Positions 11,121-22,994 of a stretch of 64,000 nucleotides of DNA are shown here, piece by piece. The stretch covers positions 1,547,901-1,611,900 of the forward strand of contig VXAZ01002109.1 in assembly GCA_013399875.1 (NCBI GenBank), read 5' to 3'. The position numbers and the translations under genes are program-made. This DNA is from Gymnorhina tibicen. Lineage: Eukaryota > Chordata > Aves > Passeriformes > Artamidae. Numbering within the stretch: the stretch's first letter is position 1; every line of letters starts with the position of its first letter. The notes under the pieces are model-generated. The model was not told the origin of the DNA. It did not search any database and saw only the letters and a list, made by a program, of their open reading frames with translations.

Positions 11121-14100
11121 TCACTTCTTTCATGGGTGCTCCTCCTGTGTTGCTAGTATTTAGAGTGCATGCCCTGGAAGTTTGGTGAGCTGGTAGGAAA
11201 GGTCAAGGATTTTGGTCTTCTGCCATTCAGAGAAGTTCTTTAGTTGACTATACAGGTGGTTCTTAATTGTCTTAGTATATGGAAACCAATTCAGCTCTTA
11301 AGATTTTTCTTAAAATAGAAACAGAACAACACTTTAAAAAAGTAAAAAAGCAAATTAATGATCCATAATATGAGAAGATCATCAATTTTGAAAATGAGTG
11401 GTTTCTCAGTTTGTAATTTGGCTGATGACAAGCAACTGATGAAAACCAGGAGAGTTTAAAGCAGTATAATTCAGAGTTAGAAGAGCTACACCAGTTAGCA
11501 TTTGTTATCAGTGGGTGCCCCCTTCTGTCTCACTGGGGCACTCTGGTTTTGACCTTGTCTTCTGTCTACATACACATATAAATTAATCCTCACTTTAGAT
11601 CTATTACAAAGAAGGTCAATTTAAGAGCAAATACGAGGTAGGGCAAACTCTGGCTCCTAGATAGTACCTTCTGATCATAAGTACAAAATAGCTGCACACC
11701 ACCTGGCTTTCTGGCTCTTGTCTTTCAGGAATATCCAGAATACCTGCTCGCCTTACAGGTGATCACTGTAAACAAATGCCTCTGCTGAGCTCCAAACCAG
11801 CTGTCTCATTCTCGTGCATAACTACAAAACGACACATTTGCAGAGGGAAGTGACTTGTTTGTCCAGGAGAGAATGGGATCCTTGTCAATACATGCTGGGA
11901 CCATTCTTTCAGAGACAGCTTTGCAGCTGGAGAATTGCCCAGCAGCAGTATGATGAAAAAGACTGACACTGGCTCAGTCAATTAAACCAGCAGACAGCTC
12001 TTAATCTTAAACCAGCATGCATTCAAATAAGCTGAGCTTCTGAATACAGCTCAGCATAGTTGGCTTCTATTTTGCAGGACTGCACGACACTCAGGTAGCT
12101 GGCTGTCAGGGTCCTGAGGGCATGAAGGAGCATTTCAGTTCCCGCTCAATCGTCCCCGGGGCCTCCTCTCTCCTCCTGCCCATGGGTCTGTGAGATCCGT
12201 TTCAGCTCAGCCTTAATTCCCTCCCTGAACTGTCTTGTAGGTGTTCCCATCTCTGGTCCTACCTCCCAGGTATACCTATCCTATACCTATAGATATCTTA
12301 CCTCCTGGATGGGATGGGCCAGTTGGTTCATACCTCTCTCTCTGCCTGACAGATTTTGGACTCACACTGCTGCCTTCTCTTCAGTCCTGTTTCTGGCCTG
12401 GTCTCATTCATCTCCTGACAGGAACACCTGGATAGACCATGGATCTGGTTCATTGCTTGCCGTGTCAGGGGCTACCAAAGCACCCTGTGACGAGAAGTTG
12501 GTCCTGCTTTCAGAGAAAGAACAAAACACTTTGGGATATACTTAGGTGTTTTTGCACAGAAAAGGCTCTGCTTCATTGATCCAGGGTCTGAAGGAAAGCA
12601 TGAGCTCTTTTATCAGCTTTTTTAAAGGGTGACTCAGTTGTCTGCCCAGCAGGTAAGGATCTTCTGCGGGTATGTGTTGTGGGAAAACTCACAGAGCAGA
12701 TTTGAACTTGCTACCAACTGTCCAAGGTGGAGTTGAAAATGCAGCTCTACGAACTGATCTGATGGACTATTCTTTTGTCAGCAGGTCAGCCATATTAGAC
12801 TGTTACCTGGGTGGAGGTTAAAAGGAACAAAAGAACAGCCCCTCCTTGACTTCAAAATGTAGAGAGCTGAAATCCAAGCTCAGCCTTTCTGAGTTTGGAT
12901 CACTTTTCTGGTGTGTTAGTCCAAGGAGTCAAAGGATAACTACTCCACTCTCTGTGGTTGAAGTGTTGGCAGTCTCACTGTCAAATTTATGCATAGTCAT
13001 TTGATGGAAAAAGGTTATATTTGGAGAAAGGTATTTAATTAAATGCTTGATTTTATATAGCTATATAAAAATACTAAAATCTTAAGTTACAGGCAGTTCA
13101 TTGTTTGCAGGTATAGTAGCTAATTACCAAGTTACTCAGATATAATTATACATATAAACTGAAAGGAAAATTACCTGAGCCTTTGACATGTCTGTGGCTT
13201 GATTTGGACTTCACACATAAAGCAGACATATCCACCAAATTTATTGTTGTAAAATATTTGTATTATAAGGAAGTATTCAATTGCCAATGAAGACTTAAAA
13301 AATTCCTTTATGAAAATAATGCATGAATATAACTGAAAACACTGGGAGATTTTAATCTCTAAATACTTGAATATAGTATAATACATATACTAAGAGTGTT
13401 AGGATAATTTCCTAGTACATCTTTTATATGTCCTTTTTAGGTGAATATATCCTGTTTGGCAAGTCAAAAGACACGTGCTGATGAGGGAGTCAGCATGCAT
13501 TTAGATTCAAACTGCTGCATTCAGTGCTCTCTCTTGCCCTGTGGGTGTTTGGAAGCTGGGCTTATTGTGGCAAGAAAGGCAGAAGAATGAAAGTCATAAA
13601 CCAGTAGGTAATTGTCATTAGTGCCTGTAACAATTTGGTTTTATTGGCATTGGACATTATATATATAGAAAAAAAGGAATTACTGTACAAATTCTACAAA
13701 CTGTGTTCCTTGTAATTGTTCTAGTTTGCTGTAACAAACTCCTGGAAAGGTTTTGCCTTGTGATAATTAGAAACTGTGGCAGAACCTCTGTCCTATTAAG
13801 CCAGTTGGCATTTGCTGTCAAGGAACTTAACATCACTCACACAGCTCACATTTTTCTCATATAAAATTGCAAAGCCTTCAAGATAGATTTTGTACAGTTT
13901 AAACTCTGCCTGCCAAATATTTGCTACTGTGCAAGAGAGGGTAAAAGATGCTTTAAACCAGGGAGAACAAGCAACTGAGAACATGACCTGCTTAAGAAAC
14001 TAAAATATTTTGGGGAATCTAGCCTTAATTTTAGATACATTTTTTATTCTTTTTGTCTCAGATTCTAGGAAAATAAGTATACAAAACCTAAAATGGGATA

Positions 14101-14649
14101 TTTCTCTTTGCTAAGGAGAAAATTAACTGGGGAACTCACCTTCAAGAGATGAAAAAGATATTAGAAATATTAATGAGAAATGTCTATGACTTTATCATAA
14201 GAGGTATTAGAAACTGTGCCAAAATCATCTCTACAGTTTGAGGTGAGATGAGATATTATGGCTTGATTTTATAATCTTGTTCTGAATTTTTTCTTTTTAA
14301 TGGATTACCAAATTCAGATTAAAATGGATAAGAGAGGTACACTAAGTAGCAAAAGCCATTTCTAACCATTAAAAAGTATGAGACTAGGACTGTTTCTATT
14401 TTAGCAATCATTTTTATAGCTAACTTCTATTCAAACATGAAACAAACTCATGTCTTCTCTAACTGATTTACATTAGGAAACAAGATGGCTTCTAATATTT
14501 AAATTTCAAATTAGATAAACTGAAACTAGTACTAAAAACCATTAATCTTAATATTATCCCAAATGGACTGGGTTTAGAAGTGAAAATTCACTTAGTTTAT
14601 TGTATTCCTGTAACAATTAATAGGTTCAGTTAAAATCATTTTATGTGTA
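11121..14649. other. Unassigned stretch with GC-elevated block at about 12.1-12.5 kb
   Basis: No gene is recognised. The block at about 12100-12490 is much richer in GC and CpG than its surroundings, and includes pyrimidine-rich runs and the small repeat TATACCTATCCTATACCTAT near 12271-12290. Sharp compositional edges suggest an inserted repeat I cannot name, or a regulatory element. Two overlapping plus-strand frames of 64 and 78 codons (12241-12545) there have no known domain. The rest is AT-rich. Confidence 0.35.
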
Positions 14650-14707
14650 GAATTATGGAATCATAAAATGGTTTGGATTGGAAGAGACCTTAAAGATCAT
14701 CTAATCA
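14650..14707 (-). mobile_element. CR1 3'-end stub
   Basis: About 58 bp with the plus-strand order of a minus-strand CR1: GGAATCATAAAATGG, then TTTGGATTGGAAGAGACCTT, then AAAGATCATCTAAT. This is the last part of the element only, a strongly 5'-truncated copy. No coding content remains. Confidence 0.85.
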
Positions 14708-15639
14708 CTAAAAGAACAAAAAAAACTTTACAACAGTATTTGCTAATTTTTTAAGATCATACCAAATATCAATATAGCACACTGAAGAAAAACCAGAAGA
14801 GTTTAAAAATTTCCATGATCTTTAATATTCATGGGGATCAGACTCTGATACTGTTATTCAGTAGAACGTCACTCATGTTTCACGGCAGTCCCAAGATTTC
14901 AAAGCACTTATTTTTGAAGGTGAAATATACCAAATCTAAATTATTAAACAAGCTTTGGGGTGAATGCTAAAGTAACATTTATATTTATTTACCAATACTG
15001 TATACTGGTCACAAATTTAAATAGATTGATATATGCCTGGTAATCAGCACAAATGTTGTGACTTATTAATGAGCAGTGTTGTTGGGCGTTAACATAATTC
15101 CCATTTCCTTTTTAAATTAAGTTCTTATGCCTTTATCCAGTGACTGTTTACTGTAAAATATATGCTTACTCTCTGTTTAGAGAGCACTAAGTGAAAACAC
15201 AAGCTGAGGTGAGTACCTAGCTCCTTTATTTAACTCCTTTTTGTACCTATCCATTATTGGTTCATTTGTAGCAATCAAGTAGGTCTTTTACCAGAAGTCA
15301 GGAGGATTTTCTCCCCATTCTGGATTTAAGTCCGAGGATTATGAGACTCTCCTGGAAGCTTAGAGATATAGGATTGGACCCTTCTGAGCTGAGTTGGAGT
15401 TTCAAAGCTGTTTCCCATTTTTTAGATTGTCCAAGTGCTGTAAGTGTCAGACTGCTAAGCAAAACACAAACCTTCGTCTGTGTGTTTTTTGGAAAGATTG
15501 CTACTGTGTTACTGGAAGTGACCTTATGAGACCCCACACCTTTGATCGCAATGCAGCTATTGAACCTAAATTCTGGAAGGAAGAAATTGAAGCAAAATAA
15601 ATATATGTATGTGTTTGTGTGTATACTTTACTGTCTCTT
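14708..15639. other. Unassigned stretch
   Basis: AT-rich up to about 15200, then somewhat GC-richer with several overlapping frames of 60-80 codons on both strands (15298-15600) and no recognisable domain. I see no named repeat. Confidence 0.35.
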
Positions 15640-16568
15640 TTGGCAGTGGGATTGTCCAGGTGCTTGAAGTCATCATGATGGATTTAGAAATATCCATTTT
15701 AAGTCTTCAATCCCCAAATTTGGGGACAAGTAGATAAGAAAGTGATCAATAAACTGCAGGGCAGGATTGTTATTCAGAGAGATTTCAGTGGGCTGGAGAA
15801 ATGGGCTGACAGGACTCATGAGGTTCAGGAAGACAAACTCAAAGTCCTGCACCTCGGGAGGTATAAATCCATGCACAAGTACAGGCTGGGGACTGACTGC
15901 CCATAAATCAGCTTAGGAGAAAAAGCCTGGGGGTTAATGGTGGAAAACCAAGATGAGCATGAGTAGGCAGTGTGTCCTTGCACCAAAGGAAAACACGTGC
16001 ATTCAGTGCTGTGTGAGCAGGACTGTAGGCAGCAGTTCGGTGAAAGTGATTATTCCCCTCTATTCAGCTCTTGTTAACTTCATCTGCAGTTCTGTGTCCA
16101 GTTTTGGGTTCCCCAGTGGAGGACCACTTAGATGGTCAAAACATCCTTTAGCTAGAATGTTTGAATGTATCTGATGCACAAGAAGAGGCTGAGAGAGTGC
16201 CATATGCTTCTTAGGATGAGAAGGCAAAGAGGAGATGTTGCTGCTTTCAGGTACTTAATAGAATGGAATGCTCAAGAACAAAAGTTGCAACATAGGAAAT
16301 TCTGAACGTTAGGAAAATATATATGCACACACATACACACACACATATATATATATCTACATATATTTGAACATTAGGAAAAAAATCACAACAGGGTACT
16401 GAAACACTAAAAGAGGTTGTGTAGAGAGGCTATGAACTTTTCATCCTTGGGGATATTAAAAAATTCACAAGGTCTTGGGAAGCCTGATCTAAGATGAACG
16501 GTGGGTTTGACCAGACAGGTGATCTCCACCTCCCACCCTAAATTACTCAGTGTCTCTATGACTCAGTG
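15640..16568 (+). mobile_element. CR1 LINE fragment, plus strand, with internal microsatellite
   Basis: Plus-strand translation near 15780-15880 gives FSGLEKWADRTHEVQ followed by KLKVLHLGRYKSMHKYR. This is the CR1 ORF2 segment between RT and the C-terminus, where the family usually has KCKVLHLGR. Further pieces fit in order: FCVQFWVPQ near 16090-16115, then the KKRLRE-type segment near 16180. The 3' end has the CR1 motif of hydrophobic codons then GGTTTGACCAGA...GTGATCTCC, and a degenerate octamer tail around 16540-16568. The copy has many stops and differs from the minus-strand CR1s in its 3' end, so it belongs to another, older subfamily. It is interrupted by a CA/TA microsatellite at 16315-16370. 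Confidence 0.85.
16315..16370. repeat. (CA)n/(TA)n microsatellite inside CR1
   Basis: A run of CACACACATACACACACACA type sequence changes into TATATATATAT. It probably grew within or near the A-rich part of the host CR1 copy. Confidence 0.9.
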
Positions 16569-19500
16569 AACTCTCAAATTGTAGATTTATTTCTCCATAG
16601 ATCACATGTTAAAATATACCTCATTTATCTGACTCATGATGTAAGAAATTAGATGCCTTGCCTCTTTTTAAAAATTCCTGTGGCTCTTTGCGTGTTCATG
16701 CTTCTAAGTAGCTTCAAGGCATATTTCCAGCCCTTTTTCCCACCAAACTAATGTGTGATATTTCTGTTATCCTTTCTTTCTCAAAACAGTTTCCAGCAGA
16801 AAGCCTAATCCTCTCTGTATAAATGCAGAGTAGTCAAAACCAAGGGGAACCTGTCTCTGAGAGTACAGGGAACAAAATATTGGGTTTTTTTCACAGTTTA
16901 GTACCCAGATGACAACTGGAAATTCATCTGTATGTTTTTGGATATATATCTTCGAGGAATTTAATAAATTCTTAGATAAAAAAAGCCTCATACTTCTGAT
17001 TTGACTGGACAGGATCCAGTGTTACACATGATTTAGGCAAAGATCCTATTTCCTAGACCGGCACACTTATTTCTAGCTGTTCTAGCATATGGAAAATCCT
17101 GGTTGTGATATGGAGATTAAAGTGCTGAAGTACACTTTTAATTTTGATGGCATTTCATCCCAAATCTCTCTGCATAAAACCTGTTTGCTAAATGAAATTA
17201 TGCTCTGTAGAGAGTGTTTTAAAAAAAGGGTTGAGAGCATTTAAAAATTATCCCTCTTTCATAGATATATTTACTTGCTTTCCATAGTGTAGTGGAGGAG
17301 ATCTAGAAGATAAGAATCTGATACCTCAACAAAATCTCAGTCTGGCAAGTTTCAAAGAGATAGCTCTCTGAATCTAAGGGCTATGAATATGCATTTACTG
17401 TCATGTCCCTGGAATATTTCTTGACAGAGAAAAGATGTGCAATGCAAGTGACTAACTGTAACAGTATATAGAGCATAGATGTATATATCTTAGCTAGCCG
17501 CCCTTGGGTCCTCTTTACAATCAATGCAGAGAAACAGACACTTTTAAGTCACTGTTCTTATCTCAGAGACAACATTTAAAGTGGGAGAGATGCGTGTCAT
17601 TACACTGAAAGTTATAAGACACAACTAATACTGAAGATGGCAACTTTCATTTTTAAAAATCTCATTTGATCATATTCCCCAAAAGCTACCCATGAGCAGA
17701 CAAATGTAAGGGCTACCCAGAAGTAAGCTTTCCTTTTGTACTCAGAATGTATTAATGGGAATAAAAAGGCTTTAATGACTTCTAATTTGCTCTGCAAAAG
17801 CTACTTATTTTAAAACGTAGAAAAAGACAAAATTTTTTTGTCAAGTCATTCTGATCTGACCCAAATACATCAAACTGGTGCCACTGAGCAATATTTTTCT
17901 GTTCTATGTTATTGATAATTAATGTACTTGTCTGGAACAGAAGCTAGGTCCTGGTTCAGAGGCAAATGTACTTGTCTGTAATGGAGCTTGTGGGCCACTT
18001 GATGGAGCCACGAGAAACAAGGTAGCCAGCCTGGCTCTTGTGGCTCCTCATTGTCCCATTAAAATGGGAGCTTGTGTCACAGTATCTAAGTCATAGATAT
18101 AAAATATAGCAATGACTTTAAAGAGGGAGAAAAACTAGTCCACCCACTGTATCTTCTAGTGTTTCAGCTCCAGCCTCTAGGAGTTCCACTGGACCTTGCT
18201 GCTGTGGCTGGCCATGCCTTGTTGTCAAACTCACAGGCATTTTCCAAGCTTCTCCCAAAACTCAAAGCCGCTCATGAAGGTGTTCACCAATGATAAATAA
18301 TAATAAGACTAGACATGGTTGAATGAAGCATTGTTTTGTTATGTGCATGATACTGTGTTTGTATTGTTTCTAAAAATCCTGACAAAATCCTGACAGCAAT
18401 ATGTTGATGTACACAAAGGCATTTTTAAATTCAATGAAGTGGATAAGGACTGAGCCAAAAAACATGGAATAAAAAATGTGCCTTAGAAAAACCGTGTATC
18501 TTAAACGATTGCAAATGGTATTCAAACATTCATTAAAAATAATTTTAAAACAACAAAACCACTTTGAGCACTATTTACTGCAAAATTGTTCTCCTTTCGA
18601 AAATATTCATTTGGAGGCAGAACAGATGTAATTCCTTTTTGATTTTCTGGCTAGAGTTTTGGGTTTAATTTTTACTTAGGTAGACATACTAAGCTGAGAC
18701 ACAGTAGGATTTTTGTGAACTGATTCACAGTCTGAATTCTGTGTTACCAAAGAATCTGACCAAATAAAAAATGCTATTTCTCTATGACTACAATGAGATA
18801 TCTAAAGGACTGTCATTTCTGCTTTAGAGTGCGGATGTTGATACTGAACAACAAATGTTGATCCTTAATGTTGGTTCATTCTGCAAAAAATATCTCTTAG
18901 TACTCCTCTATATTTTATAATCTTCATAAAATCTTTATCATCATCATCATCAACTCAAAACACATAATACATACAATGTAACTGTGCCATAGTTTATCAT
19001 TTGACAATTCATGAGGAAAGAAAATACTCAGTTATTGAGTAAAAGTAGGCAAAATGTAAGCCTACTTAAAAAACATGGGGACAATATTGCTTAAATATCA
19101 TATTCCATACTGAGAAAGTAAACCTTCCTTTTTCTGAAAGGTTTTCTTCACAGTCAAGAGAAACATAATGAAATGAAATATACATACATATAAAAGAACA
19201 CATTAAGGGAAAGAAATTAGTGCAAATATAGAAATCTCAGTGAATTGAATTAAAGGACCAGTGCTATTGTTGTCATGTTTTATCTTTTATCCAACCCTTC
19301 ATCTGGTTGTTTTTGTTTTTTCATCACAATTCATAATCCTGCCCACAAGCAGGAGTTTATTAGACAAATGAACTGTTTACTGAGTTCTTTGCAAAACTTC
19401 TTGCCTTAATCTGCTTTGTAAGTGCATATTTGCTTGAGAGGCAGCTCTGTATTCTTAATAAGGAATATTCTGTGACATTCCATACATCCAGGATAAGGGT

Positions 19501-22357
19501 TTACAGCTACGATTTATACTAGATTTAAAAAGCATGCAGCCAAATCTCATGAAAAGTTTTATCACAATTTGGATTCAGAAATCAGTATTTCTAATTATTC
19601 CATGGCTGCACAATCAAAGTGATGCATGGAAATACTAAGCAGTTACAGAAATTAAGTAAATAGCTGATAGAAATATTTAATATCAGTTTAATGTTTAACA
19701 TTAATGTTATAGTAAGGTAGTTTAATTTTTAATCTCACAAAAATTCTCAACCCTATACTTGAGTCAAGAACATACAAGAAGTAACACAGCAGTAGCCTTG
19801 GAAGTTGTTTAAAAATATTCCATGCAGTAAATATGGTATTTTTTTCTGTGTTTCTGATGTTTTTAACAAAACTTGTTAGAATATTTTTCTTTCCTCATTT
19901 TAGGATCCATTTCTGGAGAATAAGAAAAGATTCAATTTACCTAGTTTCTTTTTAATTTGAAAAATATCTACTCTTTCCTTTACATGAAGGAATTAAAATT
20001 AGCAAACTGTTTTAGCTTTGCTGTCTTTAAGTTCATTCCATATGCAAAAGAGTTGTCCAAGAAATCCTGATGTAAGGTCTGTGTTAAATTTAAAGAGATC
20101 TGGACAGAAGTTAGCTTCAATCCCACGTGCTATGAGCAAAACAGACTGATAGCACAAGAGATTTTCCGTATTCTGAGCACAGCAAAAAAGCCATTTGGAC
20201 CAAATAAACAGCTGTAGAGAATTGTTTACTTTACAATGAAAGTTTTATTTTTCTCGGATAACTCACAAGATATGGTGCTCTTGTTTGTATGGTAAAAACC
20301 GAAATGAAATTCCACCTCCAAAGCTCTTTGAAGCTCTTTCACAGAAGTATCAGGGTCTATCTGGAAGCTCATTAGAGTCCAGTAGTGTCCCTAACACAAA
20401 CTTGCACAATGTTAAGATAAAGAATAATAAATACTTTTAGTAACAAAAATTTACATTCCTTGTGTGATTTCATTAAAACTTGGTCAATGCTTTGATAGCA
20501 GGGGGTATTGTTCAGCTAAAGATATCCATATTTCCCCTATCACTAGTATGTTTTAAGGACTCAAAGCAATCTTTTCCACTGCTTTTGCTGATAACTGGTC
20601 AAGAAATTATTCCTCTCATAGATATGAAGAACAAAAAGACTTTTCTGGGAACATATGAACAATTCCAGATTTTTTCATAATGGGAATGCTGGTCAGTTGT
20701 AAATGACTGGTTTGTAAAAGCCAGTTTTTCCTTCAAAGGATTTGACTTTTTGCCTCAGTTTGTTGAAGGCATTTTTGCTGACATCATCTGTTTGACTGAG
20801 ACTGTCTGTTATCTTTCTCTGCCATCCACCACCAATCAATGGCTACCATTTTTACTGTTACTTCTACCTACTCTGAAGCCCCCATTTTCAGATGAAAAAG
20901 GCAAGAACTTCATATCTTTATCCCCTTAGTTCTATTCACAGTCTTCTCCCACAGTTCAGTCCTGATTTTCATTCCAGAAAGGATTGGTTGTTCTGGTCTG
21001 TGTAGCTTATCCTCCCGCCTTTGGTGCCTTATTGAACCCTGCACTCTATGAAGCAACAATTTCTTTAACACAGTAATTAGTGCAAAAGGAGATGTCTAAT
21101 TTCTGTAACCCTTCAGTGTAATTTCAGGGTATGATCACAGGAGCTATTTCCCTTTCCTTGCTTTATGACTTCTAAAAGCAAATATCTGAAGAACACCAGA
21201 AAATTGTTTTTCAAAGATTACAGTGGTTTTCCTGTAAGTAAAAATCTTGATTACTGTTAGATTGCATAAAACACATGCTTTTTTGATACTCAGCAAGGTA
21301 AGAGAAAGGGCCAATAAAAGAGTCCTTCTTAAAACTCTGTACCTGTACTGGCAGCAAACCTTAAAATGTCTTTGTGGAGGGCTGACGGACTTCTTAGATG
21401 GGAAGTTGGAGTTTAATTGTACAATGTCTCAGTTTTCTTGAATAATATTAGATTTCCCCTGACAAAACAAAAAACTGGTACAGCTTAGTGCTTTATTCCC
21501 TATTCACGGAAATTATTCAAGGCATCAAATATTCAATAATCAGTTTTCAAGACAATGAATTGTTGTCTCTTTTCATATGTATATGGTTCATCACTGTTCA
21601 ATAAGGTTTCAAAGTAAATAAATGCCAACTCTTAATTCCTGGTGGGAATTAACAGAACTCATAGAGGAACTGGAAGTTGGGAGCTGGAAGCAGAGCTGTG
21701 TTTCAAACTAAATAAAGGTAGACCAGTGAGCAACTCAAGTGAGAAAAAGTGTATTTGTTGCTTCTTATTAGATTGGCTTCCATTAATGTATATAACTTTA
21801 TCACACTGTAGCATGATGGACATATTGGTATTCTTGTCTGTTGTCTTCTAAAAAAGTAATGAGCTCTCAGACTTTTTCAGTTTGTGTTTTAGATCACAGA
21901 AACTGTGGTTTATGACAGATTGGAAAACACATACATGATCCGGTTATTTCCCCGGCCGTACGGCACAACGAATTTAGGATGATATCTCAGGTCCCTGAGA
22001 GGCTGGGGCAAGTAAACTGTGCAGTATTAACTGTATTTTTTATTAGTGTTTTGCAACAACGTATTTGAATTAAAAGAAAATACTTGGGACATGTACAGAA
22101 AAGTGTATTTCCTCCTAGTTTCTTGGGATATTTTCTCTTGCCTTGCCAGCTGTATTGAAGATTCTAGCATATTCTCTTAAACATAGACACTTAGAACTTG
22201 TATGTGAGTACCTAGATTTATCTAGGTAGAAAAATCAGTGGTTTTATTTATTTCTCCCAAAGTTGTGTAAAATGCTAAAATGACTGTTTAGTGATGCCTC
22301 TAAGCAAAGCAATCAAAGGTTTTTTCTTTATTCAGTCACTTTTACTTTCTTTGCAGC
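16569..22357. other. Long unassigned AT-rich stretch
   Basis: 5.8 kb with no gene or repeat I can name. Small items: an imperfect duplication in which AATGTACTTGTCTG occurs at about 17921 and again about 45 bp later, a short (ATC)n run near 18936-18952, and a 10-bp GC palindrome GCCGTACGGC at 21955-21964. No splice-framed coding exon stands out. Confidence 0.4.
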
Positions 22358-22994
22358 TGTCTTGGGGTGACTTTATGATGTTGTATCACCTATCGCCGCT
22401 CTGTGCCCAGACACGATCCTTGTGCCTTTCTGCGCCTTTAAAACTGGGCGAGAGATAAAGAAAAAAAAGCCAGGTGAACTTCTCAAAGCAGTTTTGTGTC
22501 CAAGGACACAGATACACACTCGTCTGCGTGCTTCTGCGGCAGCAAGAGAGGAGGAAGTGCCCTTCCTTTTTTTTCCCGAGCTGTTCAGCTTTTTCTCAGG
22601 AGAGAGACATAGAGTTAAAATTCTTTGCTGTTTAGCTGGCTCACTAGCTGAGGCAAGAACATTCCTTGGACTGCTCTGCTCCGGTCCAGATCACCAGCAC
22701 TGGGAGGCCCATGCCACAGCCTGGAGGGGCCACACCCCAGCTCCGGAGAGAGAACAGCCACACCTACAGAAGGACTTTGAATTTTACCAGGCTCTCTCCA
22801 CAGCGAAAGGTTTTATTATTTAGCATTATTCTTTTCCCGTGTGTTTGTTAAATAAATAGTTTTTTTCCCACTTTCACTTTCCTCCGAGGAGTATTTCTTT
22901 CCCGAACCTGGTGGGGCAGGGGTGGTTGTAACCTGCCTGTTATCAGAGGACTTTCATTTCGGACATTTCTCTAAATTTGTCTCAAACCGGGACA
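22358..22994 (+). mobile_element. Solo LTR with perfect 5-bp target duplication (ERVL-like)
   Basis: The element runs TGTCTTGGGG...CCGGGACA (637 bp) and is flanked by identical GCAGC copies at 22353-22357 and 22995-22999. TG...CA ends plus a 5-bp duplication fit an ERVL-type LTR, and the sequence resembles LTRs I know from passerine genomes. On the plus strand it has a TTTAAAA promoter-like box at 22437-22443 and AATAAA at 22851-22856. That is the correct order for U3-R-U5. It is GC-rich and keeps several CpG sites, unlike its AT-rich surroundings. With the intact duplication this suggests a fairly recent insertion. No internal retroviral sequence is next to it, so it is a solo LTR. The 133-codon frame inside (22422-22823) is not a gene. 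Confidence 0.92.

Noticed and set aside
22422..22851. 133-codon and 61-codon frames
   Set aside because: They lie wholly inside the solo LTR at 22358-22994 and resemble no retroviral protein.
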